From: CAXXOK01 sp964497495
Lineage (GTDB): Bacteria > Bacillota > Clostridia > Christensenellales > Aristaeellaceae
Length of the DNA stretch: 22,903 nt
Assembly: GCA_964497495.1 (NCBI GenBank)
Contig: CAZCCZ010000047.1
Coordinates: 1-22,903, forward strand
Reading direction: 5' to 3'
The position numbers and the translations under genes are program-made. This document shows positions 1 through 7,450 of the stretch, piece after piece. The notes under the pieces are model-generated. The model had not been told where the DNA came from. It searched no databases and saw nothing but the letters and a program-made list of their open reading frames with translations. Positions within the stretch are counted from its first letter, which is position 1. Every line of letters starts with the position of its first letter.

Positions 1-919
1 GCTTGGCGCTCCGCGCGCGGGGATTGCTCTCCGTTTCCTCCGCCGTCGGTGGGATTGCCCCCCCGCCCAGCACACGACCCAGCGACTTTTTTCCGCAGGT
101 ACAGATAGGGGCTTTGGGCGGGCAGGTACAGGGATTTTGCAACCGTCGGAAGGTGTTTTTCACAATCCGGTCTTCCAATGAATGGAAGGTAATCACCAGC
201 AGCCGTCCTTCCGGGGCCAGCAGATCAACCATATCACAGATCGATTTCTCCAGCGGAGCCAGCTCGTCATTCACAGCGATACGCACCGCCTGAAAAGTTC
301 GCCGGGCAGGGTGCCCTTCGTCTTTGCGGCGGACGGCTTTGGGGATGGCCGCGTCCACGACGGCTACCAGATCCAGCGTGGTTACAATCGGTTTCTGAGC
401 GCGCTTTTCCGCAAAAATCTGCGTGATGCGCGCCGCCCATTTTTCTTCGCCATAATCGGTCAGAATCCGCCGAAACTCCTCTGGGCTTACCCGCGCCAGA
501 TATTCAGCGGCGGTTTCCCCCTGCGAGGTATCCATGCGCATATCCAGCGGCGCGTCCTCGTGGTAACTGAAGCCGCGCTCCGCGTTATCCAGCTGATAGC
601 TGCTCACGCCCAGGTCTACCAACGCACCCGTAAGCGGTGACGCGCCTGCCGCTTTCAGCAGCGCCTTTGCGTCGTGAAAGTTGCCGTGCAGGGGATGGAA
701 ACCCTTGTATTCCTGTAACCGCAAGCTCGCGGCTGCAATGGCTTCCGGGTCGCGGTCAATGCCGTACAACGTCGCTTTACCGCCCGCCGCACGTAAAATC
801 CCCTCGCTGTGGCCACCGCCGCCCAGCGTACCGTCCAGGTACACGCCGCCCTCCCGGGGGCGCATCCATTGCATCACTTCAGCAAACAGCACGGGGCGAT
901 GCAAAAAGGGCTGTGCCAT
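1..919 (-). CDS. rsmH: 16S rRNA (cytosine(1402)-N4)-methyltransferase RsmH, 3' end cut by window edge
   Basis: This enzyme methylates N4 of C1402 in the 16S rRNA P site, using S-adenosylmethionine. The translation from ATG at 919 begins MAQPFLHRPVLFAEVMQWM. It has the family SAM-binding loop DGTLGGGGHSEG at about residues 29-40, then YGIDRDPEAI, the ALVDLGVSSYQLD segment and the late ITFHSLEDRIVK motif. About 306 codons are visible and the stop lies beyond the left edge; the family is usually about 310 residues, so little is missing. A GAAAGGAG-like stretch is seen far upstream, so the start could be slightly different, but the protein begins where the family normally does. It lies 69 nt downstream of valS on the same strand, not beside mraZ and ftsL as in a classic division cluster. 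Confidence 0.95.
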   Translation of the reverse strand, partial: MAQPFLHRPVLFAEVMQWMRPREGGVYLDGTLGGGGHSEGILRAAGGKATLYGIDRDPEAIAAASLRLQEYKGFHPLHGNFHDAKALLKAAGASPLTGALVDLGVSSYQLDNAERGFSYHEDAPLDMRMDTSQGETAAEYLARVSPEEFRRILTDYGEEKWAARITQIFAEKRAQKPIVTTLDLVAVVDAAIPKAVRRKDEGHPARRTFQAVRIAVNDELAPLEKSICDMVDLLAPEGRLLVITFHSLEDRIVKNTFRRLQNPCTCPPKAPICTCGKKSLGRVLGGGAIPPTAEETESNPRARSAK

Positions 920-988
920 ATGATACGTTGGCGTGCGCCCGCCCGCGCGATACGCGCCTGCCGGGGCCGCCGCTCCTTTCAGGGTTGG

Positions 989-3611
989 TCAGGCGTCCGC
1001 TTTCAGCTCGGCGATCCGTTTTTCCAGCGAAGAAAGCATGGCGCGGTTGGTATCCAGCTTGGCATGCTCCTGCTCCACCAGCGCAGCAGGTGCCTTGCCG
1101 GTAAAGCCGGGATTGTTCAGGCGCGCTTCGGCGCGCGCAATTTCGTTTTCCAGCCCCGCGTGCTCCTTGGCAAGGCGTGCGATTTCCTTCTCGATATCCA
1201 CCAGATCGCCCAGCGGAATACGGATTTCCGCGGCGGCGCACACGGCGCTGACCGTTTTCTGCGTGTCCGCTTCCCCCTTACGGCCAACGCTTACCGCACT
1301 CGCGCCCGCAAGACGCATCAGGTACGGTTCCGCTACTGCTACGGTATCCTCCCAGCCGCTTTCCGGCAGCAGGGTGATGTGCGTGCGGCGGCCGGGGGCC
1401 ACCTTCATCTCGGCACGCAGGTTACGGATGGCGCGGATGATTTCCATCAGGCCTGTTTTGTGCAGCATGTGAACGAGATAGAACGTATTGCCGCCGCCGA
1501 CCGAAATGGCTTCAGCGTTTTTCATGGCTGCCACGGGATCAGCTTCTTTATGTACTGAAGTGAATTCAANNNNNNNNNNGGCCTTCCATGCGCTGTTCTT
1601 CCGCCTCAAACTGATAGCCTTCGTTCACTTCCGGCCACTTCGCGAGGATCAGCATTCCCTGCGCGTCCGGCAGGTGCTGGTACACTTCCTCCGTGAGGAA
1701 AGGCATGAACGGATGCAGCAGTTTCAGTACGCTTTCCAACACCGTATACAGCACCGCACGCACGTTGCGCTTGGCGGCCTCGTCCTCGCCGGTCAGGCGG
1801 CTTTTCGCCAGCTCAATATACCAGTCGCAAAACTCGTTCCACGTAAAATCGTAAATTTTATTGGCGGACAGGCCGAAGTCGCAATCCTCCATGTGCGTGC
1901 CCATGTTCATCAGTACGAAGCGACTGGCGTTCCATACCTTATTGGCGAAGTTGCGGGCCGCCTCCACCTTTTCGGTGGAGTAGCGCGTGTCGTTGCCGGG
2001 GCTGATGCCCATCGCCAGCGAAAAGCGCAGCGCGTCGGCGCCGTACGCGTCAATCACATCCAGCGGATCTACGCCGTTGCCGAGGCTCTTGCTCATCTTG
2101 CGGCCCTGCGCGTCGCGCACCAGCCCGTGGAGCATCACGGTATCAAAGGGAGTATGCCCCATCTGCTCAATCCCGCTGAAAATCATCCGCGCCACCCAGA
2201 AGNNNNNNNNNNTGAACGGCCAGAGCGCGGAAGAAAACCAGGTATCCAGCACGTCCTCATCCTGATGGAGATGCCTGCCGCCGCATTTGGGGCAGGTTTC
2301 CGGCGCTTCCCGGGCCACGATCGTCTCGCCGCAATCCTCGCAGTACCAGGCCGGAATACGGTGCCCCCACCAGAGCTGCCGGCTGATACACCAGTCCCGG
2401 ATGTTCTCCATCCAATTATAGTACACTTTAGTGAAACGCTCGGGGAGGAACTTCGTCTGCCCGCTGCGCACCACGTCGATGGCGGGTTTGGCCAGCGGCT
2501 CCATCTTCACGAACCACTGCAGGCTGGTCACGGGGTCCACGGTGGTATGGCAGCGGTAGCAGGTGCCCACGTTGTGGGCGTAATCCTCGGTTTTCACCAG
2601 ATAGCCCTGCTCGTCCAGTTCCCTGGCCACAACCTTGCGGCAGTCGTATTCGTGCATGCCCTCGAAACGGCCTGCCTGTTCGTTCATGGTCCCGTCGTCA
2701 TTGGTCACGCGGATCACGGGCAGGTTATGCCGCTGGGCTACCTCGAAATCGTTGGGATCGTGCGCCGGGGTGATCTTCACCGCGCCGGTGCCGAAGGCCA
2801 TATCCACGTAATCGTCCGCCACCACGGGAATTTCCCGGTTGACCAGCGGCAGGATCACCCTTTTGCCAACGAGCTTTTCGTACCGTTTATCCTTGGGGTT
2901 CACGGCCACGGCGGTGTCGCCCAGCATCGTTTCGGGGCGCGTGGTGGCGACCGTCACGCCGGGGCCGCCGTCCGCGCCGGGGTAGCGCACGTACCACAGG
3001 TGGCTCTGTTGCTCCTCGTATTCCACTTCCGCGTCCGAAAGCGCAGTCTTGCACACGGGGCACCAGTTGATGATGCGGTTGGCGCGGTAGATCAGGCCCT
3101 TGTTGTAGAGGTTGACGAACGCCTGCCGCACGGCCTCGTTGCAGCCCTCGTCCATGGTGAAGCGTTCGCGCTCCCAGTCGCAGCTGGCGCCGAGCCTGCG
3201 CTGCTGCAGGTTGATACGCCCGCCGTATTCTTCCTTCCACTTCCACGCGCGTTTCAGGAATTCCTCGCGGCCCACCATGTCCTTGGTGAGCCCTTCCTTC
3301 TTCATCTGCTCAACGATCTTCACTTCCGTGGCAATGGAGGCGTGGTCGGTACCGGGCAGCCAGAGGGTGGGGTCGCCCTTCATGCGGTGGTAGCGGATGG
3401 GCGCGTCCTGCAGCACGCAGTCCATCGCGTGGCCCATGTGGAGCTGGCCGGTAATGTTGGGCGGCGGCATGACGATGGTGTAGGGCTTCTTGCCCGGCAC
3501 GCGGTGCGCGCGGAAAGCGCCGGACTCCTCCCACATCTTGTACAGCCTGCCCTCGATGGCCTGCGGATTATACACCTTGTCCATTTCGAAATCCTTCGTG
3601 GTTTCGCTCAT
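989..3611 (-). CDS. valS: Valyl-tRNA synthetase, interrupted by two scaffold gaps
   Basis: ValS charges tRNA-Val with valine in the cytoplasm. From ATG at 3611, with GGGAGG upstream, the protein shows the HIGH motif as HMGH at about residues 58-61. It also has the zinc-ribbon-like CEDCGE...CPKCGG, the WFSSALWPF segment, KMSKSLGN, and a C-terminal tRNA-binding coiled coil ending in RIAELKADA. Two 10-N gaps break it. At 2203-2212 the text jumps from WPF to FWVARM, skipping about 27 residues that ValS proteins normally have. At 1570-1579 the frame is lost, and about 116 nt of a peptidase E-like sequence lies between the gap and the true ValS continuation. Deleting 1454-1579 restores QRMEGLMEIIRAIRN in frame. 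The gene is therefore probably intact in the organism. It is controlled by the upstream T-box. Confidence 0.95.
1454..1569 (-). pseudogene. Peptidase E-like fragment spliced into valS (probable misassembly)
   Basis: The minus-strand translation reads about 39 residues ending in VGGGNTFYLVHMLHKTG, preceded by DPVAAMKNAEAIS. This matches the region around the nucleophile elbow of alpha-aspartyl dipeptidase (peptidase E, S51), where DPVAA..NAE..VGGGNTF is typical. It has no place in valyl-tRNA synthetase. The segment abuts the 10-N gap on one side and runs in frame into ValS residues LMEIIRAIRN on the other. The four bases ggcc occur at both ends (1450-1453 and 1580-1583). A real gene fragment is possible, but a contig-end joining error is more likely. 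Confidence 0.75.
1570..1579. other. Assembly gap (10 N) inside valS
   Basis: Ten Ns interrupt valS. The length is a placeholder: the reading frame does not continue across it, and the sequence just left of it is not valS. Confidence 0.99.
2203..2212. other. Assembly gap (10 N) inside valS
   Basis: Ten Ns interrupt valS between WPF and FWVARMIF. The frame survives by chance, but ValS proteins have roughly 27 more residues here (a region ending in GYDIIF). The true gap is thus near 80-90 nt. Confidence 0.97.
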
Positions 3612-3627
3612 AATGATCGGCCTCCCA

Positions 3628-3840
3628 TTACAGATTGGGGAACACGTCCAGTAAAATCAGCGCGCCCAGAACGGCAAGCGCGAGGCCCGCGACCTTCAGG
3701 GGCGTAACCGCCCGGCCGCCTCCCCGCTTTGAAAACAGCCCGGCCAGCTTTGGCGCGAGGCCGATCAGCGCCGCGCCCAGCGCGAGCAGCGCGATTCCCG
3801 GCACGCTCAACCGCGACAGCACGCCCTGCCAATAGGTCAC
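3628..3840 (-). CDS. Small two-helix membrane protein between the T-box and valS
   Basis: This 70-residue protein of unknown function starts at GTG 3840, with AAAGGGGG about 10 nt upstream, and ends 16 nt before valS. It has two predicted membrane segments, around residues 13-30 (VPGIALLALGAALIGLAP) and 48-66 (LKVAGLALAVLGALILLDV), joined by a basic glycine-rich loop (KRGGGR). It lies directly after the T-box terminator, so it would be transcribed together with valS and only when uncharged tRNA-Val accumulates. I do not recognise the family. The good ribosome binding site, the hydrophobic pattern and the placement favour a real gene. A longer overlapping frame on the same strand (to 3946) runs through the terminator and is less likely. 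Confidence 0.65.
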   Translation of the reverse strand: MTYWQGVLSRLSVPGIALLALGAALIGLAPKLAGLFSKRGGGRAVTPLKVAGLALAVLGALILLDVFPNL

Positions 3841-3860
3841 GACCGCCGTCCCCCTTTCCG

Positions 3861-3902
3861 AAAATAAGAAAGAGCCGCCTCGTCCGAAGGACGGAGCAGC
3901 TC
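3861..3902 (-). terminator. Intrinsic terminator of the valS T-box
   Basis: GAGCTGCTCCGTCC pairs with GGACGAGGCGGCTC in 13 of 14 positions (counting G-U) around a short TTC loop, then runs into TTTCTTATTTT. Its 5' arm begins where the T-box sequence ends, as expected for mutually exclusive terminator and antiterminator folds. Confidence 0.9.
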
Positions 3903-4135
3903 CGTGGTACCACCTTGCTTCGCGGCGGCAAACGCCGCCGCCTCACCGCACTGTATCGGGTGCAACCGGCTGAACTAACGCCGAAGCCTGCGCTTCGCGC
4001 TTCATTCCGCGCCTTCGCGGGCGACTTTCCGCGGTTCTTTCCCCGAACGGTCTTTCAGCCGGCGAACCGTTCTCTCTGACGGGCGAACCGCGTACTCCTC
4101 CCGGTCGTAAGGCATCGTTTGCCTGCAAGCGGCAT
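3861..4135 (-). promoter_or_regulatory. T-box leader (tRNA-Val sensing) of valS
   Basis: The minus-strand leader carries the T-box hallmarks in order. GGGAGGAGTACGCGG (AGTA motif of Stem I) is near 4090-4104. AGAGAG is near 4075, followed by GGCTGAAAG in the distal part of Stem I. GCGGTTC pairs with GAACCGC to form the mid-stem. The specifier loop reads GGAAAGTCG, where GTC (4023-4025) is a valine codon followed by a purine. The antiterminator has the T-box proper, AAGGTGGTACCACGG, at 3902-3916, complementary to the tRNA acceptor end. A terminator follows. Uncharged tRNA-Val should favour readthrough into the small membrane gene and valS. The 5' end is approximate and no clear promoter was found. 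Confidence 0.93.
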
Positions 4136-4205
4136 CGCCGCCCTCAGGATATGGCGGGCGCCGCGAGCGCCCCGCAAAGGATTTTACGCGAAAGAAGCCG
4201 AAAGA

Positions 4206-4430
4206 TCAGGCGTCCTTTTCTTTCTTCTCTTTCTTCTTGTTCTTGTCGTCGCCTTCGGTCATATCGACGACCAGCTTGCCGTCGTAATACCCGCAATGCT
4301 TGCACACGCGGTGGGACAGCTTCTTCTGGTGGCACTGCGGGCATTCCACGATGCCGGGCAGCGTCAGCTTCCAGTGGGCGCGGCGGCTGCGGCCGCGGGC
4401 GCGCGATATTCTATATTTCGGTAGGGCCAT
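4206..4430 (-). CDS. rpmF: 50S ribosomal protein L32
   Basis: L32 is a small zinc-binding protein of the large ribosomal subunit. The 74-residue product begins MALPKYRISRARGRSRRAHW, the classic L32 start. Two CxxC pairs sit at Cys30, Cys33, Cys43 and Cys46 (CPQC...CKHC), so this is the zinc-binding form. The lysine-rich tail (about residues 62-73) is an extension. The start at 4430 is chosen because GGAGGAGG lies 8 nt upstream; an in-frame upstream codon would add three residues not found in the family. It follows yceD by 29 nt, the common bacterial pairing. Confidence 0.97.
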   Translation of the reverse strand: MALPKYRISRARGRSRRAHWKLTLPGIVECPQCHQKKLSHRVCKHCGYYDGKLVVDMTEGDDKNKKKEKKEKDA

Positions 4431-4459
4431 TCTCCACACCTCCTCCGGTTTGTTTTCAG

Positions 4460-4963
4460 TTAATGTTCCTTCGGAAGCAGGTTCTGCAACGCTTCGAAAG
4501 GACGCTGTGTCTGCGGTTCCTCGTCGTCCGTGCCAAGGGTAACGTCCTTGCTGTACGTCCGGTACGCCTCGTTTCCCTGGCAGCTCTCCCTGCAGAGGAA
4601 GCGCATGGGGAGGTTAAGCATGATCAGCGTCAGCGCGAGGTGGGAAAGCGGCACCCTGTCGCCCTCGTAACGGAAATCCTCGTCTTCCAGCTCGTTGGCG
4701 TCCTTGCGGAACGTCTCGTCGAACGGAATGACGAGCGGTACGTTCGCGGGCTGCAGGCACAGCGCGCATACGGCGTGGGCCGTAGCGGTCAGTTTGCCCG
4801 TGAGCCGGACGGTTCCGTTCAGAGCGCTGTACGCTCCGGTGAGCGCGACCGGTTCGAAGGTCACCGTTTCTCCGGTCACCTGCTGGGGCGGCAACTCCTC
4901 GCTGGCCGAGAACGGAAACTCCGTTCCGGGCGAGAGCAGGGCTTTTGATACGTCCAGCTCCAT
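4460..4963 (-). CDS. yceD: YceD/DUF177 family protein
   Basis: This 167-residue member of the YceD (DUF177) family is the usual partner gene immediately upstream of rpmF. The family is linked to 23S rRNA accumulation and ribosome assembly; the biochemical activity is not certain. Visible features are an acidic N-terminal half, a conserved CALCLQP pair (about residues 90-96), the acidic ELEDEDFRYEGD stretch, and a second Cys pair in FLCRESCQG. The four cysteines may bind a metal. ATG at 4963 has GGAGG 6 nt upstream. A perfect consensus promoter precedes it, so yceD-rpmF is a unit separate from pta-ackA. Confidence 0.9.
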   Translation of the reverse strand: MELDVSKALLSPGTEFPFSASEELPPQQVTGETVTFEPVALTGAYSALNGTVRLTGKLTATAHAVCALCLQPANVPLVIPFDETFRKDANELEDEDFRYEGDRVPLSHLALTLIMLNLPMRFLCRESCQGNEAYRTYSKDVTLGTDDEEPQTQRPFEALQNLLPKEH

Positions 4964-4993
4964 GGCGGCCTCCTCGCAATGTGAACAAAGTGT

Positions 4994-5022
4994 ATTATAA
5001 GCCCGGGGCGTCCGCTTGTCAA
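4994..5022 (-). promoter_or_regulatory. Consensus sigma-A promoter of yceD-rpmF
   Basis: TTGACA (5022-5017), a 17-nt spacer and TATAAT (4999-4994) match the vegetative consensus exactly. It lies in the 81-nt gap between ackA and yceD, about 31 nt upstream of the yceD start. Confidence 0.92.
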
Positions 5023-5044
5023 ATGAAATTTCCGGGCCGCGCCG

Positions 5045-6250
5045 TCAGTCTACGATCGGCCTGCCTTCCACGATGGCCAGCGTGTCGTGCGCGATTACCA
5101 GCTCCTCGTTGGTGGGGATCACGCAAACCTTGACCCGGCTGTCGTCGGTGGAGATCACCGCTTCGTCGCGGGTCTTGTTTTTCGCGGGATCCAGTTTCGC
5201 GCCCAGATAATCGAAGCCTTCCATTACCTTGGCGCGCAGGTTCATGTTGTTTTCCCCGATGCCGGCGGTGAACACGATGGCGTCCACGCCGTTCATTTCC
5301 GCGGCGTACGCGCCGATGTACTTGCGGATACCCCACACCAGCATATCGCGCGCGATCACGGCGTTCTCCTCGCCGCGGTCGGCGGCGGCGTCGATATCCC
5401 GCATGTCGCTGGAAATGCCGCTGACGCCCAGCAGACCGCTTTCCTTGTTGAGCAGGGTCAGCACCTGATCCACGGTCATCTTTTCGTTATTGGCGATGTA
5501 CTGCACCACCGCAGGGTCCAAACTGCCGGAGCGCGTGCCCATCAGCACGCCTTCCAGCGGCGTAATGCCCATGCTGGTGTCCAGGCACTTGCCGTTTAGC
5601 ACCGCGGCCAGGCTGGAACCGTTGCCCAGATGGCAGGTAATCACGCGGCTGTGGTTGCGGTCCAACCCCAGGAATTCGCACGCGCGTTTGCTCACGTACC
5701 GGTGGCTGGTGCCGTGGAAACCGTAGCGGCGGATGTGCAGGGACTTGTAATACTTCATCGGCACGCCGTACAGGTAGGATTTCTTGGGCATGGTCTGGTG
5801 GAAGGAGGTATCGAACACGGCTACGTTGGGGGTGCCGGGCATGACCTTTTCGCAGGCTTCGATGCCCATGAGGTTGGCCGGGTTATGCAGCGGGCCCAGC
5901 GGGATATTGTCCCGGATGGCGTTTTTCACTTCTCCGTTCACCAGCACGCTGGCGGTGAAACGCTCGCCGCCATGCAGCACGCGGTGTCCGACCGCACTGA
6001 TTTCATCCATGCTGGTCACGGCGCCCTTGTCCGGATCGGTGAGGGCCTTCAGCATCCACTGGATGCCTTCGGTATGGGTTTTCATGGGAGCCGCCGCCGA
6101 AAAAACCTTGTCCCCCACCTTCTGGGAGATGCAGCTGCCTTCGATGCCGATACGCTCCACCAGCCCCTTGGCCAGCAGCTTATCCCCGTCCATGTCGATC
6201 AACTGGTACTTGAGCGACGAGGAACCCGCGTTGAGAATGAGAATTTTCAT
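5045..6250 (-). CDS. ackA: Acetate kinase
   Basis: AckA converts acetyl phosphate and ADP to acetate and ATP, the energy-yielding last step of acetate fermentation. The 401-residue protein starts MKILILNAGSSSLKYQLID, with the ASKHA phosphate-binding signature NAGSSSLKYQL at about residues 7-17. It also has HRVLHGG, FHGTSHRYVS, TCHLGNGSSLAAV, GTRSGSLDP and FTAGIGENN, all typical of the family, and full length. The start ATG at 6250 has AAGGAG upstream. It lies 38 nt after pta on the same strand, so the two form an operon and share the acetyl phosphate intermediate. Confidence 0.98.
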   Translation of the reverse strand: MKILILNAGSSSLKYQLIDMDGDKLLAKGLVERIGIEGSCISQKVGDKVFSAAAPMKTHTEGIQWMLKALTDPDKGAVTSMDEISAVGHRVLHGGERFTASVLVNGEVKNAIRDNIPLGPLHNPANLMGIEACEKVMPGTPNVAVFDTSFHQTMPKKSYLYGVPMKYYKSLHIRRYGFHGTSHRYVSKRACEFLGLDRNHSRVITCHLGNGSSLAAVLNGKCLDTSMGITPLEGVLMGTRSGSLDPAVVQYIANNEKMTVDQVLTLLNKESGLLGVSGISSDMRDIDAAADRGEENAVIARDMLVWGIRKYIGAYAAEMNGVDAIVFTAGIGENNMNLRAKVMEGFDYLGAKLDPAKNKTRDEAVISTDDSRVKVCVIPTNEELVIAHDTLAIVEGRPIVD

Positions 6251-6288
6251 TGGTCCAAACTCCTTACGCCCTTATCTTTTTGCCCGTT

Positions 6289-7287
6289 TCAGCCCTGGGC
6301 CTTCACGGCCGTGATGGCCACGACGCTTACGATGTCCTCCACCGAGCAGCCGCGGCTCAAATCGTTGACCGGCTTGGCCAACCCCTGCACGATGGGGCCC
6401 ACGGCGACGGCGTTGGCGAAGCGCTGCACCAGCTTGTAGCCGATGTTGCCGGATTGCAGGTCAGGGAAGATCAACACGTTGGCGTGGCCCGCCACGGGGC
6501 TGCCCGGCGCCTTCAGCGCGCCCACGCTTTCCACCAGCGCGGCGTCCGCCTGCAGCTCGCCGTCGCACACCAGATCGGGCGCCAGCTCGTGCACCTTCTG
6601 GGTGGCCTGCTGCACCTTGGTCACGTTGTCGTGCTTGGCGCTGCCCTTGGTGGAGAAGGAGAGCATGGCCACCTTCGGGTCGAGGCCCAGCAGCTGCTTT
6701 CCGGTCTGTGCGCTGGCCATGGCGATGGCGGCCAGCTCGTCGGCGGTGGGGTCGGGGATCACGGCGCAGTCGCCGAAGATCAGTACGCCGTCGTCGCCGT
6801 AATGCTTGTCCGGCACTTCCATGATGAACGAACCGCTGACCACGCTGATGCCGGGCGCGGTTTTGATGATTTGCAGCGCGGGCCGAAGCACGTTTCCGGT
6901 GGAGTTGATGGCCCCGGCCACCATGCCGTCCGCGTCGCCGCTTTTCACCATCAGCGCCCCGTAATACAGCGGGTTGCCCGTGGCGAGGGCTTTGGCTTCC
7001 TCGGGCGTCATGCCCTTGGCTTTGCGGAGCTCGAAAAGCAGGTCGGCGTAAGCGCCGGCCTTCGGGCTGGTCTTGGGGTCGATCTGGGCAACGCCGGTTA
7101 AATCGGTGCCGGTCTGTTTGGCGGTAGCCGAAATTTCTTCCGGGCTGCCCAGCAGCGTTACCGCAGCGATCCCCTGATCCGTTATCAGGCGCGCGGCCTG
7201 TACCGTGCGGGGCTCCGAACCTTCGGCCAGCACGATGCGCTTCACGTTCTTTTTGGCTTTCGCTTTGATTTTATCAATGGCGGACAT
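6289..7287 (-). CDS. pta: Phosphate acetyltransferase
   Basis: Pta exchanges CoA of acetyl-CoA for phosphate, giving acetyl phosphate for AckA. The 332-residue product begins MSAIDKIKAKAKKNVKRIVLAEGSEPRTVQA. It contains the PTA/PTB core, including MVAGAINSTGNVLRPALQI, GDCAVIPDPTADELA and SFSTKGSAKHDNV, and ends RGCSVEDIVSVVAITAVKAQG. The length matches the short Pta class without an N-terminal regulatory domain. ATG at 7287 has GGGGAGG nearby. The same frame stays open far upstream, to 7965, but that stretch is the shadow of tmcAL and is not part of the protein. pta is first in the pta-ackA operon. Confidence 0.97.
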   Translation of the reverse strand: MSAIDKIKAKAKKNVKRIVLAEGSEPRTVQAARLITDQGIAAVTLLGSPEEISATAKQTGTDLTGVAQIDPKTSPKAGAYADLLFELRKAKGMTPEEAKALATGNPLYYGALMVKSGDADGMVAGAINSTGNVLRPALQIIKTAPGISVVSGSFIMEVPDKHYGDDGVLIFGDCAVIPDPTADELAAIAMASAQTGKQLLGLDPKVAMLSFSTKGSAKHDNVTKVQQATQKVHELAPDLVCDGELQADAALVESVGALKAPGSPVAGHANVLIFPDLQSGNIGYKLVQRFANAVAVGPIVQGLAKPVNDLSRGCSVEDIVSVVAITAVKAQG

Positions 7288-7313
7288 GGCGGTTTCCTCC
7301 CCAATATGGTAGA

Positions 7314-7328
7314 ATACGAACGTCGTAT
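7314..7328. promoter_or_regulatory. Perfect palindrome in the pta leader (candidate operator)
   Basis: ATACGA-ACG-TCGTAT has perfect six-base arms. It sits between the candidate pta -10 box and the pta ribosome binding site, where a bound repressor would block transcription or elongation. The binding protein is unknown. Confidence 0.35.
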
Positions 7329-7347
7329 GGCTGTATGCAACCGTAAT

Positions 7348-7376
7348 AGTATACACCTTTCGGGGTTGAAATGGAA
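7348..7376 (-). promoter_or_regulatory. Candidate pta promoter
   Basis: TATACT (7353-7348) is a good -10 box, with TTCCAT (7376-7371) 17 nt upstream as a weak -35. It lies in the pta/tmcAL divergent gap, about 60 nt before the pta start. Confidence 0.45.
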
Positions 7377-7450
7377 TAGAAACGCGGAAAAACGGAAGCC
7401 CGTACACGAAAAACACAATTTTCCGAACTCTGGCGGAAAACTGGAGGATT

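Noticed and set aside
1488..3707. Long open frame of about 739 codons on the plus strand
   Set aside because: It is the antisense shadow of valS in GC-rich DNA and runs through both N gaps and the peptidase E segment. It has no family motifs.
3608..3946. 112-codon minus-strand frame overlapping the small membrane gene
   Set aside because: It starts within the T-box antiterminator and is Arg-rich out-of-frame sequence. The 70-residue frame has the ribosome binding site and a membrane-protein pattern.
4156..4172. GC-rich hairpin GGGCGC-CGCGA-GCGCCC after rpmF, considered as a terminator
   Set aside because: It has only six base pairs and no T-run on the rpmF strand. It might still be a weak terminator.
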